Notes under the pieces: generated by a model | What the model saw: only the letters and a program-made list of their open reading frames with translations | Told to the model about the DNA's origin: nothing | Databases searched by the model: none | Made by a program: the position numbers and the translations under genes | Shown here: one piece after another, positions 5,922 to 12,438 of the stretch | Position numbering within the stretch: position 1 is the stretch's first letter | Layout of the letters: each line of letters opens with the position of its first letter | Assembly (NCBI GenBank): GCA_000432135.1 | Contig: HF990564.1 | Coordinates: 1 to 19,647 of the forward strand | Direction: 5' to 3' | Origin: Firmicutes bacterium CAG:124 | Lineage (GTDB): Bacteria > Bacillota > Clostridia > Oscillospirales > Oscillospiraceae | Length of the DNA: 19,647 nt

Positions 5922-6236
5922 ATGGATTATCTGGAATGGTTTTACCGTCGGATAGCCGAACTGCGGGCGCAGAAGGGGGTTTCCGCGCGGGATATGAGTC
6001 TTTCGCTTGGGCAGAGCGAGAGCTATATCAATAAGATCGAGAACAGAAGAACATTGCCGTCGATGACGGGTTTTTTCTATATTTGTGAATACCTGAATAT
6101 TACGCCGCAGGAGTTTTTTAACTTTGATGCAGCTGCACCGCGAAAAGCAAAGGAGCTTCTGCATGAAATCGAAAAACTGACGCCAGAGCAATCCGAGCAC
6201 GTTCTGCAAATTGTCAGGGACATATCGTATAAATAA
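5922..6236 (+). CDS. XRE-family helix-turn-helix regulator
   Basis: Encodes 104 residues. Residues 8-62 form a Cro/C1-type HTH: RIAELRAQKGVSARDMSLSL, then the recognition helix region QSESYINKIENRRTLPS, then FYICEYLNITPQEFFNF. A short helical tail (residues 75-104) may dimerise. An earlier in-frame ATG at 5883 would add 13 residues, but ATG at 5922 is preferred because GAGGTG (5911-5916) precedes it and the predicted -10 box lies downstream of 5883. The gene is transcribed away from the small Cys/His protein and the zinc-ribbon protein, across a 145-bp A+T-rich gap holding both promoters. It probably represses that operon and itself. Its composition is intermediate between the A+T-rich partners and the host genes. 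Confidence 0.88.
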   Translation: MDYLEWFYRRIAELRAQKGVSARDMSLSLGQSESYINKIENRRTLPSMTGFFYICEYLNITPQEFFNFDAAAPRKAKELLHEIEKLTPEQSEHVLQIVRDISYK

Positions 6237-6241
6237 TAAAG

Positions 6242-6278
6242 GGGCTGCAGCGAGGTTCATTTCGCTGCAGCCCGTTTT
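6242..6278. terminator. Bidirectional terminator between XRE gene and rubrerythrin
   Basis: A perfect 12-bp stem (6242-6253 and 6262-6273) with an 8-base loop is followed by GTTTT on the plus strand and by CTTTATTATTT on the minus strand. It serves both convergent genes. Confidence 0.88.
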
Positions 6279-6291
6279 GCTGATATGATAC

Positions 6292-6828
6292 TCAATAATT
6301 TTCTTCGCGGAGTTCAAAATAGCTCTGCGGGTGATTGCAGGCGGGACAGACCTCGGGGGCCTTTGTGCCGACAGCGATGTGGCCGCAGTTGCGGCATTCC
6401 CAGACCTTGACTTCGCTCTTTTCGAACACCTGCGCTGTCTCCAGATTGTGCAGCAGTGCGCGGTAGCGCTCTTCGTGGTGCTTTTCGATCTCCGCGACGA
6501 GGCGGAAGCGCTGTGCCAGCTCCGGGAAGCCCTCTTCCTCGGCAGTCTTGGCAAAGTCCTGATACATATCCGTCCATTCGTAGTTTTCGCCTGCGGCGGC
6601 AGCGGCCAGATTGGCCTTCGTGTCGCCGATGCCGGACAGCTCCTTGAGCCAGAGCTTTGCGTGCTCCTTCTCGTTCTCCGCTGTTTTCAGAAACAGCGCC
6701 GCCATCTGCTCGTAGCCCTCTTTTTTCGCGACGGACGCGAAGAAGGTGTACTGGTTCCGTGCCTGCGATTCGCCTGCAAAGGCTGCGCGCAGATTCGCTT
6801 CGGTTTTCGTGCCTGCATATTTGCTCAT
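6292..6828 (-). CDS. rbr: Rubrerythrin
   Basis: Encodes 178 residues, slightly shorter than the D. vulgaris protein (about 191). The N-terminal four-helix ferritin-like domain carries the diiron ligands: E20 in FAGESQARNQY, E53 and H56 in ENEKEH, E81/E84 in GENYEW, and E115/H118 in EIEKHHEERY. The C-terminal rubredoxin-like domain has C145-x2-C148 and C161-x2-C164. Rubrerythrin reduces hydrogen peroxide to water in the cytoplasm of anaerobes, taking electrons through its rubredoxin-type iron. AAAAGGAG precedes the ATG at 6828. It is a single-gene unit with its own promoter, a PerR-box-like site just upstream and a shared terminator, which fits an oxidative-stress gene. All key residues are present. 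Confidence 0.97.
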   Translation of the reverse strand: MSKYAGTKTEANLRAAFAGESQARNQYTFFASVAKKEGYEQMAALFLKTAENEKEHAKLWLKELSGIGDTKANLAAAAAGENYEWTDMYQDFAKTAEEEGFPELAQRFRLVAEIEKHHEERYRALLHNLETAQVFEKSEVKVWECRNCGHIAVGTKAPEVCPACNHPQSYFELREENY

Positions 6829-6885
6829 GATCCCGTCTCCTTTTTAATAATCAGTTATTTTAGTATTCCTTGCCTGTCTGAAATG

Positions 6886-6914
6886 ATTCTAACATATCTG
6901 ATTCAATTTTGCAA
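6886..6914 (-). promoter_or_regulatory. Promoter of rubrerythrin
   Basis: On the minus strand -35 TTGCAA (6914-6909) and -10 TAGAAT (6891-6886) are 17 bp apart, with an extended -10 TG one base upstream of the -10 hexamer. The leader is about 50 bases. Confidence 0.75.
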
Positions 6915-6918
6915 GTAG

Positions 6919-6933
6919 TTATCATTATTATTT
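6919..6933. promoter_or_regulatory. Candidate PerR box upstream of rubrerythrin
   Basis: TTATCATTATTATTT matches the PerR 7-1-7 consensus TTATAATNATTATAA at about 12 of 15 positions. It lies 4 bp upstream of the -35 box of the rubrerythrin promoter. PerR is known to control rubrerythrin-type genes in clostridia. The region is A/T-rich, so a chance match is possible. Confidence 0.4.
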
Positions 6934-6944
6934 TTAGTCAAAAT

Positions 6945-6982
6945 AAAACTCGCCGTCCTTTTTCCGGGGGCGGCGAGTTTTT
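6945..6982 (-). terminator. Terminator of the DUF1576 / zinc-ribbon unit
   Basis: An 11-bp stem (6945-6955 and 6971-6981) with a 15-base loop follows the stop at 6999. On the minus strand the tail is TTTTATTTTG; on the plus strand a T run also follows. It separates this unit from the rubrerythrin promoter. Confidence 0.82.
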
Positions 6983-6998
6983 CTGTCATGTCTGCCGG

Positions 6999-7316
6999 TC
7001 AGTCCGGCTGCTCGAAGCTGCTGTCCATGAGCGCCTGTTCAAGCTGCCGGGCGTGGTCAAGCTCGGAGTAGGGGACGAAGAAGTCCGTCCGGGTGCCGAC
7101 CTCGCCGGTATAGGCCGCGGTGCGCGGGCTCCACTGGCGGATGATGACGGGGATATGGTCGTCCTTGAGAATGCCGTGATACATCTCGGCCCACGGGGAG
7201 CATTTGTTGCCGATGAAGCAGTAATCGTCCATTTTCGGCCCGCGCGTGAGTCTGCTGCCGCAGAACGCGCAGGTGTTTTCCTCGTTCAGCAGATAACAGT
7301 TTTCACAGTAAAACAT
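6999..7316 (-). CDS. Zinc-ribbon protein with DUF2007-like C terminus
   Basis: Encodes 105 residues. The N terminus is a short zinc ribbon, C4-x2-C7 and C16-x2-C19 (MFYCENCYLL, NTCAFCGSRL). The rest resembles the DUF2007 'putative signal transducing' fold: a helix followed by GILKDDHIPVIIRQ and a closing FVPYSELDHARQLEQAL. That assignment rests on pattern only. Family members are small soluble proteins with no established biochemical role. GGAAGGAG (7331-7324) precedes the ATG at 7316 by 7 bases. It lies 21 bases after the DUF1576 stop and is co-transcribed with that gene, followed by a good terminator, so a link to the membrane protein is plausible but unproven. Confidence 0.78.
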   Translation of the reverse strand: MFYCENCYLLNEENTCAFCGSRLTRGPKMDDYCFIGNKCSPWAEMYHGILKDDHIPVIIRQWSPRTAAYTGEVGTRTDFFVPYSELDHARQLEQALMDSSFEQPD

Positions 7317-7337
7317 GACGCAGCTCCTTCCCGGCGC

Positions 7338-8687
7338 TTATTTCCGCGCCCGCAGCTCTTTGCGCTCCTTCTTTGTCTTGCAGAAATGCTCCAGCACGGG
7401 GATGAACAGGAAGCAGGTGAAGGCTGCCGTAAAGCCGCCGTTATACAGGCAGAACGCGCCGTGCAGCAGCGGGACGCAGGTGACGAACGTGTAATGGATC
7501 ATGCCGAATACGATGCCGGCCAGCCAGCCGTAGACGCCCGTAACAGGGGACAGGCCGTTTGCAAAGCAGAGGCCGATGACGATGGCCTGTGCGTTTGCCA
7601 TGAGCGTATGTTCCGCGCCGGTGAGGCCGCAGACGAATTCCGCGATGTAGCTTGCGGCAACATAGCCCACCATGATCGGCCAGACATTGGCCGGATGGCT
7701 GCCCTTATAGCAGCAGCAGACCATGCAGAACACGCAGCCCAGCGTCGCGGCGTTCCACTTTGCGCCGATAAGCAGGTAGTACAGGACGATAAACAGCCCG
7801 TAAATGCCGAAATTCAGGATCGCCGCGCCGGAGCCGTATTTCGTGCCGTAGTCGACGTTGTAGCCGGAATCGCGCAGGAGCCTGCCGTATTCCTTCGCCC
7901 CGCCGAGCGCAAGGCCCCAGATGATGGCCAGCGCGAACACCACCAGACAGAAGCCGACGCTGACGGGCACGAAGCTGTCTGCCAGACCGACGTTTTCCGA
8001 TGCGGGAGGCGCGGAGGTGAAGATCTTATACAGAAGCGAGCGCAGGAAGAACGCAATCAGGCCGATGGGCACGGCTGCGTTATAAAGGTCGTAGCCCTTG
8101 TGCATCTGCGGGCTGTGCGGCAGGACGGCAGGGAAGAGGAAGCCGATAAAAACGCCGACAGCCAGCGCAAGAACGATGCCGAGGCCCGTAAAGCCGTGCC
8201 ACGCCTCGCCGGGATAGCGGAAGAGCATTTCCGTGATGAGCGGGGCAAGACCCGTGGAGAACAGGAAGGCATTCGCCATCGCACCGGGCTTTTTCTTCAT
8301 GGCAAGACAGTAGACCAGAACGCCTGCGAACGAGAACCAGATGTTGAGGATTGTCGTGCCCCAAAAGCAGAAGCCTGCCGTCAGGAAAAACGCGAGGACG
8401 GACACGCCGTCCGGCTTGCTGCCGGGCAGGCAGTAAATCCCGAGACACACGGCGCAGACCAGCGCGGCATTCAAAAACGTTCCGCCGAAGCCGCCGTAGC
8501 TGCTGTCAAAGTAGCTCTTGACGGTCTGGCCGGACTGCGTACAGATGCGGCCAAGGCCCGCAAAAATGTCGGAGGCCGACTCGTGGTACAAAGCAGCACT
8601 GATGACCGCGGCCAGCAGGCACAGCAGCGTGAACCCAGCAAACAGCCAGCGGATGGCGGTCTGCGGAGTCTTGAATTTTTCTTTCAT
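7338..8687 (-). CDS. DUF1576 family multi-pass membrane protein
   Basis: Encodes 449 residues, the usual size of DUF1576. Roughly eleven hydrophobic segments are visible between a basic N terminus (MKEKFK) and a basic C terminus (KTKKERKELRARK), which predicts an integral cytoplasmic-membrane protein. Two halves look related: the first has MANAFLFSTGLAPLITE after a Gly/Asn-rich helix, the second has MANAQAIVIGL and CFANGLSPVTGVYG after a similar helix. The conserved end LLHGAFCLYNGGFTAAFT is characteristic of the family. The internal duplication suggests a transporter-like fold; substrate unknown. The ATG at 8687 follows GGGAG. The gene begins just 18 bp after the T-run of the folD terminator, with no obvious promoter in between, so expression may depend on read-through. 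Confidence 0.85.
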   Translation of the reverse strand: MKEKFKTPQTAIRWLFAGFTLLCLLAAVISAALYHESASDIFAGLGRICTQSGQTVKSYFDSSYGGFGGTFLNAALVCAVCLGIYCLPGSKPDGVSVLAFFLTAGFCFWGTTILNIWFSFAGVLVYCLAMKKKPGAMANAFLFSTGLAPLITEMLFRYPGEAWHGFTGLGIVLALAVGVFIGFLFPAVLPHSPQMHKGYDLYNAAVPIGLIAFFLRSLLYKIFTSAPPASENVGLADSFVPVSVGFCLVVFALAIIWGLALGGAKEYGRLLRDSGYNVDYGTKYGSGAAILNFGIYGLFIVLYYLLIGAKWNAATLGCVFCMVCCCYKGSHPANVWPIMVGYVAASYIAEFVCGLTGAEHTLMANAQAIVIGLCFANGLSPVTGVYGWLAGIVFGMIHYTFVTCVPLLHGAFCLYNGGFTAAFTCFLFIPVLEHFCKTKKERKELRARK

Positions 8688-8705
8688 ACTTCCACTCTCC
8701 CTTCG

Positions 8706-8736
8706 AAAAACTGCCGCCGGAAAAGACCGGCGGCAG
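8706..8736 (-). terminator. Intrinsic terminator after folD
   Basis: A perfect 10-bp GC-rich stem (8711-8720 and 8727-8736) with a 6-base loop is followed on the minus strand by TTTTT. It ends the fhs-fchA-folD operon. It also lies directly in front of the ribosome binding site of the DUF1576 gene. Confidence 0.92.
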
Positions 8737-8750
8737 CGCGGTAAAACGGT

Positions 8751-9629
8751 TTACAGCGTGCGCTCGGCAGCCTCGACCACATGGCCGATGAGCACGGAGG
8801 TTGTGACGGAGCCGACACCGCCGGGAACCGGCGTGATCGCGCCGACAATGGGTTCGACCTCGGAGAACACGGCATCGCCCGCGATAGCGCCCTTGCCGCC
8901 CTTGGAATTGACCTTCTCGGGGTCCCAGTTGATGGACACGTCGATAACGATCTGGTTTTCGGAGACATAGTCCTTCGTCAGGCTGTTCAGAACGCCTGCG
9001 GCGGAGACGAGAATGTCCGCCTTGCGGGCGATCCCGGCCACGTCGACGGTCTTGGTGTGGCAGACGGTGACGGTGGCGTTCTTGGCCATGAGCATCATCG
9101 CGGCAGGCTTGCCGACGACGAGGGAACGGCCGATGACGACGGCGTTCTTGCCCTTGCAGTCAATGCCGTAGTAGTCCAGAATTTCCATGCACGCCTGCGG
9201 GGTGCAGGGCGCGAAACCCAGCTTCTTGCCGGTGAAGACGCCGGCGTTGGAGAGGTCGGTCATGCAGTCGACGTCCTTGCGGGCGGCCAGATGGTTGCAG
9301 ATCTCGTCCTGATCGGCCTTCAGATGCTTCGGCAGGGGCCGGAACATGAGGCAGCCGTGGATGGAATCGTCAGCGTTGATCGCTTCGATCTGCGCGATGA
9401 GCGCTTCCTTCGTCACGTCCTCAGGCAGGACGAACTTCTGAACCTCCACGCCGATGAGCTCTGCGCGGGCGGTCGCGCCCTTTTCATAGGACAGGTCGGA
9501 GGGATTCTCGCCGCAGCGGACGATGGCAAGCTTCGGGCTGACGCCCTTTTCCTTCAGAGCCGCGACACGCGCCTGCAGCTTTTCGTTCATCGCAGCGGTA
9601 ACTTCCTTGCCAAGCAGTAACTTTGCCAT
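8751..9629 (-). CDS. folD: FolD methylene-THF dehydrogenase, probably cyclohydrolase-dead
   Basis: Encodes 292 residues, the normal FolD length. The fold is clear: CGENPSD near residues 39-45, the Asp121 motif RKDVDCMTD, the Rossmann motif VVIGRSLVVGKPAAM, and PVPGGVGSVTTSVL near the C terminus. FolD normally oxidises methylene-THF to methenyl-THF and hydrolyses the latter to 10-formyl-THF in the cytoplasm. Two residues needed for the second step are missing. The catalytic lysine four residues after the conserved tyrosine (Y50/K54 in E. coli) is alanine here (Y48/A52), and the QLPLP motif reads FRPLP, so the glutamine is Phe96. Asp121 is kept. It should therefore be mainly a dehydrogenase. 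It starts 15 bases after fchA with AAGGAG upstream and ends at a strong terminator. Cofactor preference (NAD or NADP) cannot be read from this. Confidence 0.93.
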   Translation of the reverse strand: MAKLLLGKEVTAAMNEKLQARVAALKEKGVSPKLAIVRCGENPSDLSYEKGATARAELIGVEVQKFVLPEDVTKEALIAQIEAINADDSIHGCLMFRPLPKHLKADQDEICNHLAARKDVDCMTDLSNAGVFTGKKLGFAPCTPQACMEILDYYGIDCKGKNAVVIGRSLVVGKPAAMMLMAKNATVTVCHTKTVDVAGIARKADILVSAAGVLNSLTKDYVSENQIVIDVSINWDPEKVNSKGGKGAIAGDAVFSEVEPIVGAITPVPGGVGSVTTSVLIGHVVEAAERTL

Positions 9630-9644
9630 AGTTCTCTCTCCTTC

Positions 9645-10265
9645 TTATTTAAAGAAACCGGCCTTGACCGTCTCGAAAATCTCATCGGCCATTTTGCCGT
9701 ATTTGTCCAGCATCCCGAGGCATTTGGCGTTCATTTCCTCGGCCAGCTCCCGGTTCTGGAGCGTTTTGGTGTTGATAAAGACGTTGAGCGAGGCCGCCTG
9801 CAAAGCGGACTTCACGATGGCCGCGCCGCAGCCCGCGTCGGAGACGGCGAGGCGGGAGCCTTTGGCGGCGAAGACGGAGATCGCCTCGATGGACTCGCAG
9901 CACAGCTCCATGATGTGCATTGGGACCTGGCAGGCCGTGATCGTGGCCTTTTCCATGATCTCCGGGCGGCTGGGGTCGTCCTTGGGGATGCCGTAGGCCT
10001 TGGACAGGGGGATGAAGCCCTCTGCGTCGGCGGGGACCTGATCGAGAAGCTCGGTCTGGAGCTTGTCGCATTTTTCCTTCAGGGCGATAATCTCAGCCTC
10101 AACGTCGGCGTACTTCTTCTTGCCGACGGTGAGAGAGCCGACCATGTTGCCCAGCGCCGTGCCGAGCGCGGCGACCAGCGCGGACGCGCCGCCGCCGCCG
10201 GGGGCAGGCTCGCTCGAGGCGAGCACCGTGACAAATTCACGGCAGGATCTTGTCGTATAATCCAT
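9645..10265 (-). CDS. fchA: Methenyl-THF cyclohydrolase FchA
   Basis: Encodes 206 residues of the formiminotransferase-cyclodeaminase-type cyclohydrolase family. Visible features are the glycine-rich folate-site motif SSEPAPGGGGASALVAALG (residues 17-35), the conserved MVGSLTVGKKKYADVE, a helical middle, and SDAGCGAAIVKSALQAA near residues 140-156. It hydrolyses methenyl-THF to 10-formyl-THF, or the reverse, in the cytoplasm. Family members also include formimino-THF cyclodeaminases, but the setting between fhs and folD supports the cyclohydrolase. AAGGAG precedes the ATG at 10265. It lies 65 bp after fhs, across a hairpin, and 15 bp before folD. Since the adjacent FolD has lost cyclohydrolase residues, FchA is probably the main enzyme for that step here. 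Confidence 0.93.
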   Translation of the reverse strand: MDYTTRSCREFVTVLASSEPAPGGGGASALVAALGTALGNMVGSLTVGKKKYADVEAEIIALKEKCDKLQTELLDQVPADAEGFIPLSKAYGIPKDDPSRPEIMEKATITACQVPMHIMELCCESIEAISVFAAKGSRLAVSDAGCGAAIVKSALQAASLNVFINTKTLQNRELAEEMNAKCLGMLDKYGKMADEIFETVKAGFFK

Positions 10266-10287
10266 AATAACTCCTTATTTTCAGCAA

Positions 10288-10315
10288 GGCAGGCGGCGGA
10301 TGTCCGCCGCCTGCC
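10288..10315. other. Intercistronic hairpin between fhs and fchA
   Basis: A 13-bp perfect inverted repeat (10288-10300 and 10303-10315) is separated by only two bases, so the real loop will be a tetraloop. There is no T run on the transcribed minus strand, so it is unlikely to be a full terminator. It may stabilise the fhs transcript or cause unequal expression of fhs versus fchA-folD. Confidence 0.6.
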
Positions 10316-10330
10316 GGTAAGTCATGTAAA

Positions 10331-12142
10331 TCAGAACAGGCCGGAAACCTTGCCGGTCTCGGTGTCGACGTCGATGCGGCGGTAGGCCGGGTTTGCGGCA
10401 GTACCGGGCATCATGGAGATGGTGCCTGCCATCGGGCAGAGGAACTTCGCGCCGCCATACTCCAGAATGTCGCGGATGGCGAGCCGCCAGCCGGTGGGAA
10501 CGCCCTTCTTCGTCGGGTCGTCGGACAGGGACAGGTGGGTCTTGACCATCATGGTGCAGTAATCCTTGTACTTCGGGTCAGACTCGAAGCGCTCAGCCTT
10601 CTGCACAGCCAGAGGTGCCCAGTCAACGCCGTCGGCGCCGTAGACTTCCTTGGCAATCAGTTCCACGCGCTGACGCAGCGGCATTTCAAGATCGTACAGG
10701 AACTTGATGTTGACCGGCTCCTCGCAGGCTTCGACGACGGCCTTGGCCAGTTCGATGGCGCCTTCGCCGCCGTAGCGCCAGTGGTTGGACTCCGCGCAGC
10801 GGACGCCGTGCTCCTTGCAGAGCTTCTTGAGAAGGGCGATCTCCGCGTCGGTATCGGTGTAGAAGCGGTTGATGCAGACGACCGGGTTGATGCCGGACTT
10901 TTTGATGGTGTTCACATGATGGAACAGGTTGCAGGTGCCCTTTTCCAGAAGCTCGAGGTTCTCCTCGGTGTATTCCTTCGGCAGGGGAGCGCCCGGAGTG
11001 ACCTTCGGGCCGCCGCCGTGCATCTTGAGCGCGCGGACGGTCGCGACCAGAACAGAGACGTTCGGGGTCAGGCCGGACAGACGGGTCTTGACGTTCCAGA
11101 ACTTCTCGAAGCCGATGTCGGCAGCGAAGCCGGACTCGGTGACGTGATAGTCGAACAGCTTCAGAGCCAGACGGTCAGCGATGACGGAGGACTGGCCGAT
11201 GGCGATGTTGGCGAACGGGCCGGCGTGAACGAGAACCGGCTGATGTTCGACGGAATAGCACATGGTCGGGTTGATGGTGTTGCGCATCCACGCGGTCATC
11301 GCGCCTGCAACCTCAAGATCGTCACAGGTGACGGGCTCGCCGCTGCGGGAGTACGCGACGACGATCTTGCCGATGCGCTCACGCAGATCCTTCAGATCAC
11401 GGGCGACAGCCAGAATGGCCATCAGCTCGGAGCCGACGGCGATGCCGAACTTGGACTCCATCATGAAGCCGTCCAGACGGCCGCCGATGCCGATGATGAT
11501 GTTGCGCAGGCCCTGCGCGCAGAAGTCCATGACCCAGCCCATCTCGATGCGCTTCGGGTCGATGTCGAGGCGCTTGAGGCCCTTCTTGGCCAGCCACTCG
11601 TCGTTGTTGTTGCGCTCGTGCTGCATACGCGCGTTCAGGGCGACCATCGCCAGGTTGTGCGCGTTCATAATGTCGTTGATATCGCCGGTCAGGCCGAGGG
11701 AGAACTCGGTCATCGGCATCAGAAGGGCGTTGCCGCCGCCGGCCGCAGTGCCCTTGACGTTCATGGTCGGGCCGCCGGAGGGCTGACGCAGCGCGCCGCC
11801 GACGTTCAGACCCAGCTTGCCGAGGCCTTCGATCAGGCCCAGGGAAACGGTGGACTTGCCTTCGCCGAACGGGGTCGGGGTAATGGCAGTGACTTCGATG
11901 AACTTGCCGTCGGGCTTATCCTTCAGACGCTTCATGACCTTGATGAAGTCGATCTTCGGGGTCTTGCCGTAGGGGATGATCTCCTCGGGCAGCAGGCCGA
12001 GCTTCTCGCGGAAATAATCCACGGGGGGCAGATTCTTTTCTGCTTCCTCTGCGATCTGCCAGTCCTTGTACACGGTCGGGTCGAGCGTGACGCGGCCGGT
12101 CTGCGGGTCTACGTACTTGCCGTCTTTGAATTCGATTGCCAT
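10331..12142 (-). CDS. fhs: Formate-tetrahydrofolate ligase
   Basis: Encodes 603 residues, longer than the roughly 556-residue M. thermoacetica enzyme, partly through an N-terminal extension of about 40 residues (MAIEFKDGKYVDPQTGRVTL region). The P-loop TPTPFGEGKST (residues 88-98) binds ATP, and conserved Fhs blocks follow: LTGDINDIMNAHNLAMVAL, HAGPFANIAIGQSSVIAD, ESGFAADIGFEKFWN, ALKMHGGGPKVTPG, and a C-terminal MPGTAANPAYRRIDVD. It makes 10-formyl-THF from formate, ATP and THF in the cytoplasm. It is the first gene of the fhs-fchA-folD operon. AAGGAGG precedes the ATG at 12142 with a slightly long 12-base spacing, and no better start exists. A good promoter lies about 135 bp upstream, leaving a leader of about 130 bases with secondary structure. 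No other Wood-Ljungdahl genes are in the window, so acetogenesis cannot be claimed. Confidence 0.97.
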   Translation of the reverse strand: MAIEFKDGKYVDPQTGRVTLDPTVYKDWQIAEEAEKNLPPVDYFREKLGLLPEEIIPYGKTPKIDFIKVMKRLKDKPDGKFIEVTAITPTPFGEGKSTVSLGLIEGLGKLGLNVGGALRQPSGGPTMNVKGTAAGGGNALLMPMTEFSLGLTGDINDIMNAHNLAMVALNARMQHERNNNDEWLAKKGLKRLDIDPKRIEMGWVMDFCAQGLRNIIIGIGGRLDGFMMESKFGIAVGSELMAILAVARDLKDLRERIGKIVVAYSRSGEPVTCDDLEVAGAMTAWMRNTINPTMCYSVEHQPVLVHAGPFANIAIGQSSVIADRLALKLFDYHVTESGFAADIGFEKFWNVKTRLSGLTPNVSVLVATVRALKMHGGGPKVTPGAPLPKEYTEENLELLEKGTCNLFHHVNTIKKSGINPVVCINRFYTDTDAEIALLKKLCKEHGVRCAESNHWRYGGEGAIELAKAVVEACEEPVNIKFLYDLEMPLRQRVELIAKEVYGADGVDWAPLAVQKAERFESDPKYKDYCTMMVKTHLSLSDDPTKKGVPTGWRLAIRDILEYGGAKFLCPMAGTISMMPGTAANPAYRRIDVDTETGKVSGLF

Positions 12143-12270
12143 ATGTTATTGTATCCTCCTTGCAGGCGCGGGGCCTTAACTATCCCGTTGCCTGGTATTT
12201 TCGGCGCTGCGTGTCCAGTCGTGCGCGGGTTCCGGCGCCATGTCTGTAATCGATATTGTTTTATCGGTTA
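12143..12270 (-). other. Structured 5' leader of fhs, unclassified
   Basis: The predicted fhs leader is about 130 bases without a good reading frame. GGCGC (12239-12235) can pair with GCGCC at 12207-12203 or with GCGCC at 12169-12165 just before the ribosome binding site, so two alternative folds are possible. I do not recognise a ZTP, THF, SAM, cobalamin or TPP riboswitch consensus. It may be a regulatory leader or simply GC-rich DNA. Confidence 0.3.
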
Positions 12271-12277
12271 CGAAAAA

Positions 12278-12306
12278 AGTTTACCACGAACGCCTCCGGA
12301 AGTCAA
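12278..12306 (-). promoter_or_regulatory. Promoter of the fhs-fchA-folD operon
   Basis: On the minus strand -35 TTGACT (12306-12301) and -10 TAAACT (12283-12278) are 17 bp apart. A weaker second candidate, TTCACA (12403-12398) with TATAGT (12381-12376) and a 16-bp spacer, lies further upstream. Confidence 0.65.
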
Positions 12307-12328
12307 TCATTCCGGCGCGCTGCGGGTG

Positions 12329-12351
12329 TGGAAAATAGCACGAATTTTCCA
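12329..12351. promoter_or_regulatory. Inverted repeat upstream of the fhs promoter
   Basis: TGGAAAAT (12329-12336) and ATTTTCCA (12344-12351) form a perfect 8-bp inverted repeat with a 7-base gap, about 25 bp upstream of the fhs -35 box. The symmetry and position suit a dimeric regulator. No regulator can be named. Confidence 0.4.
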
Positions 12352-12438
12352 TATCAGAATTGTCATATTTGCCATACTATAAATGTGATACTTAATTTGT
12401 GAAAACCAAGCATATCAAAAATGATATAGGATGCACAT

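Noticed and set aside
5582..6236. Toxin-antitoxin reading of the XRE gene and its divergent neighbours
   Set aside because: The gene arrangement (divergent, large 497-residue partner) and the lack of any toxin motif do not support a classical pair.
6909..8744. 611-codon open frame on the plus strand, antisense to the DUF2007-like and DUF1576 genes
   Set aside because: No ribosome binding site, Arg/Ala/Asp/Glu-rich translation without any domain, and it crosses two real genes, their terminators and promoters. It is a mirror of GC-rich third codon positions.
12143..12306. ZTP or THF riboswitch upstream of fhs
   Set aside because: Expected from gene context, but I could not find the conserved core of either class. 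Kept only as an unclassified leader.
10535..12382. 615-codon open frame on the plus strand, antisense to fhs
   Set aside because: The other strand is unmistakable fhs. The translation is a low-complexity Asp/Val/Gly/Leu pattern typical of antisense frames.
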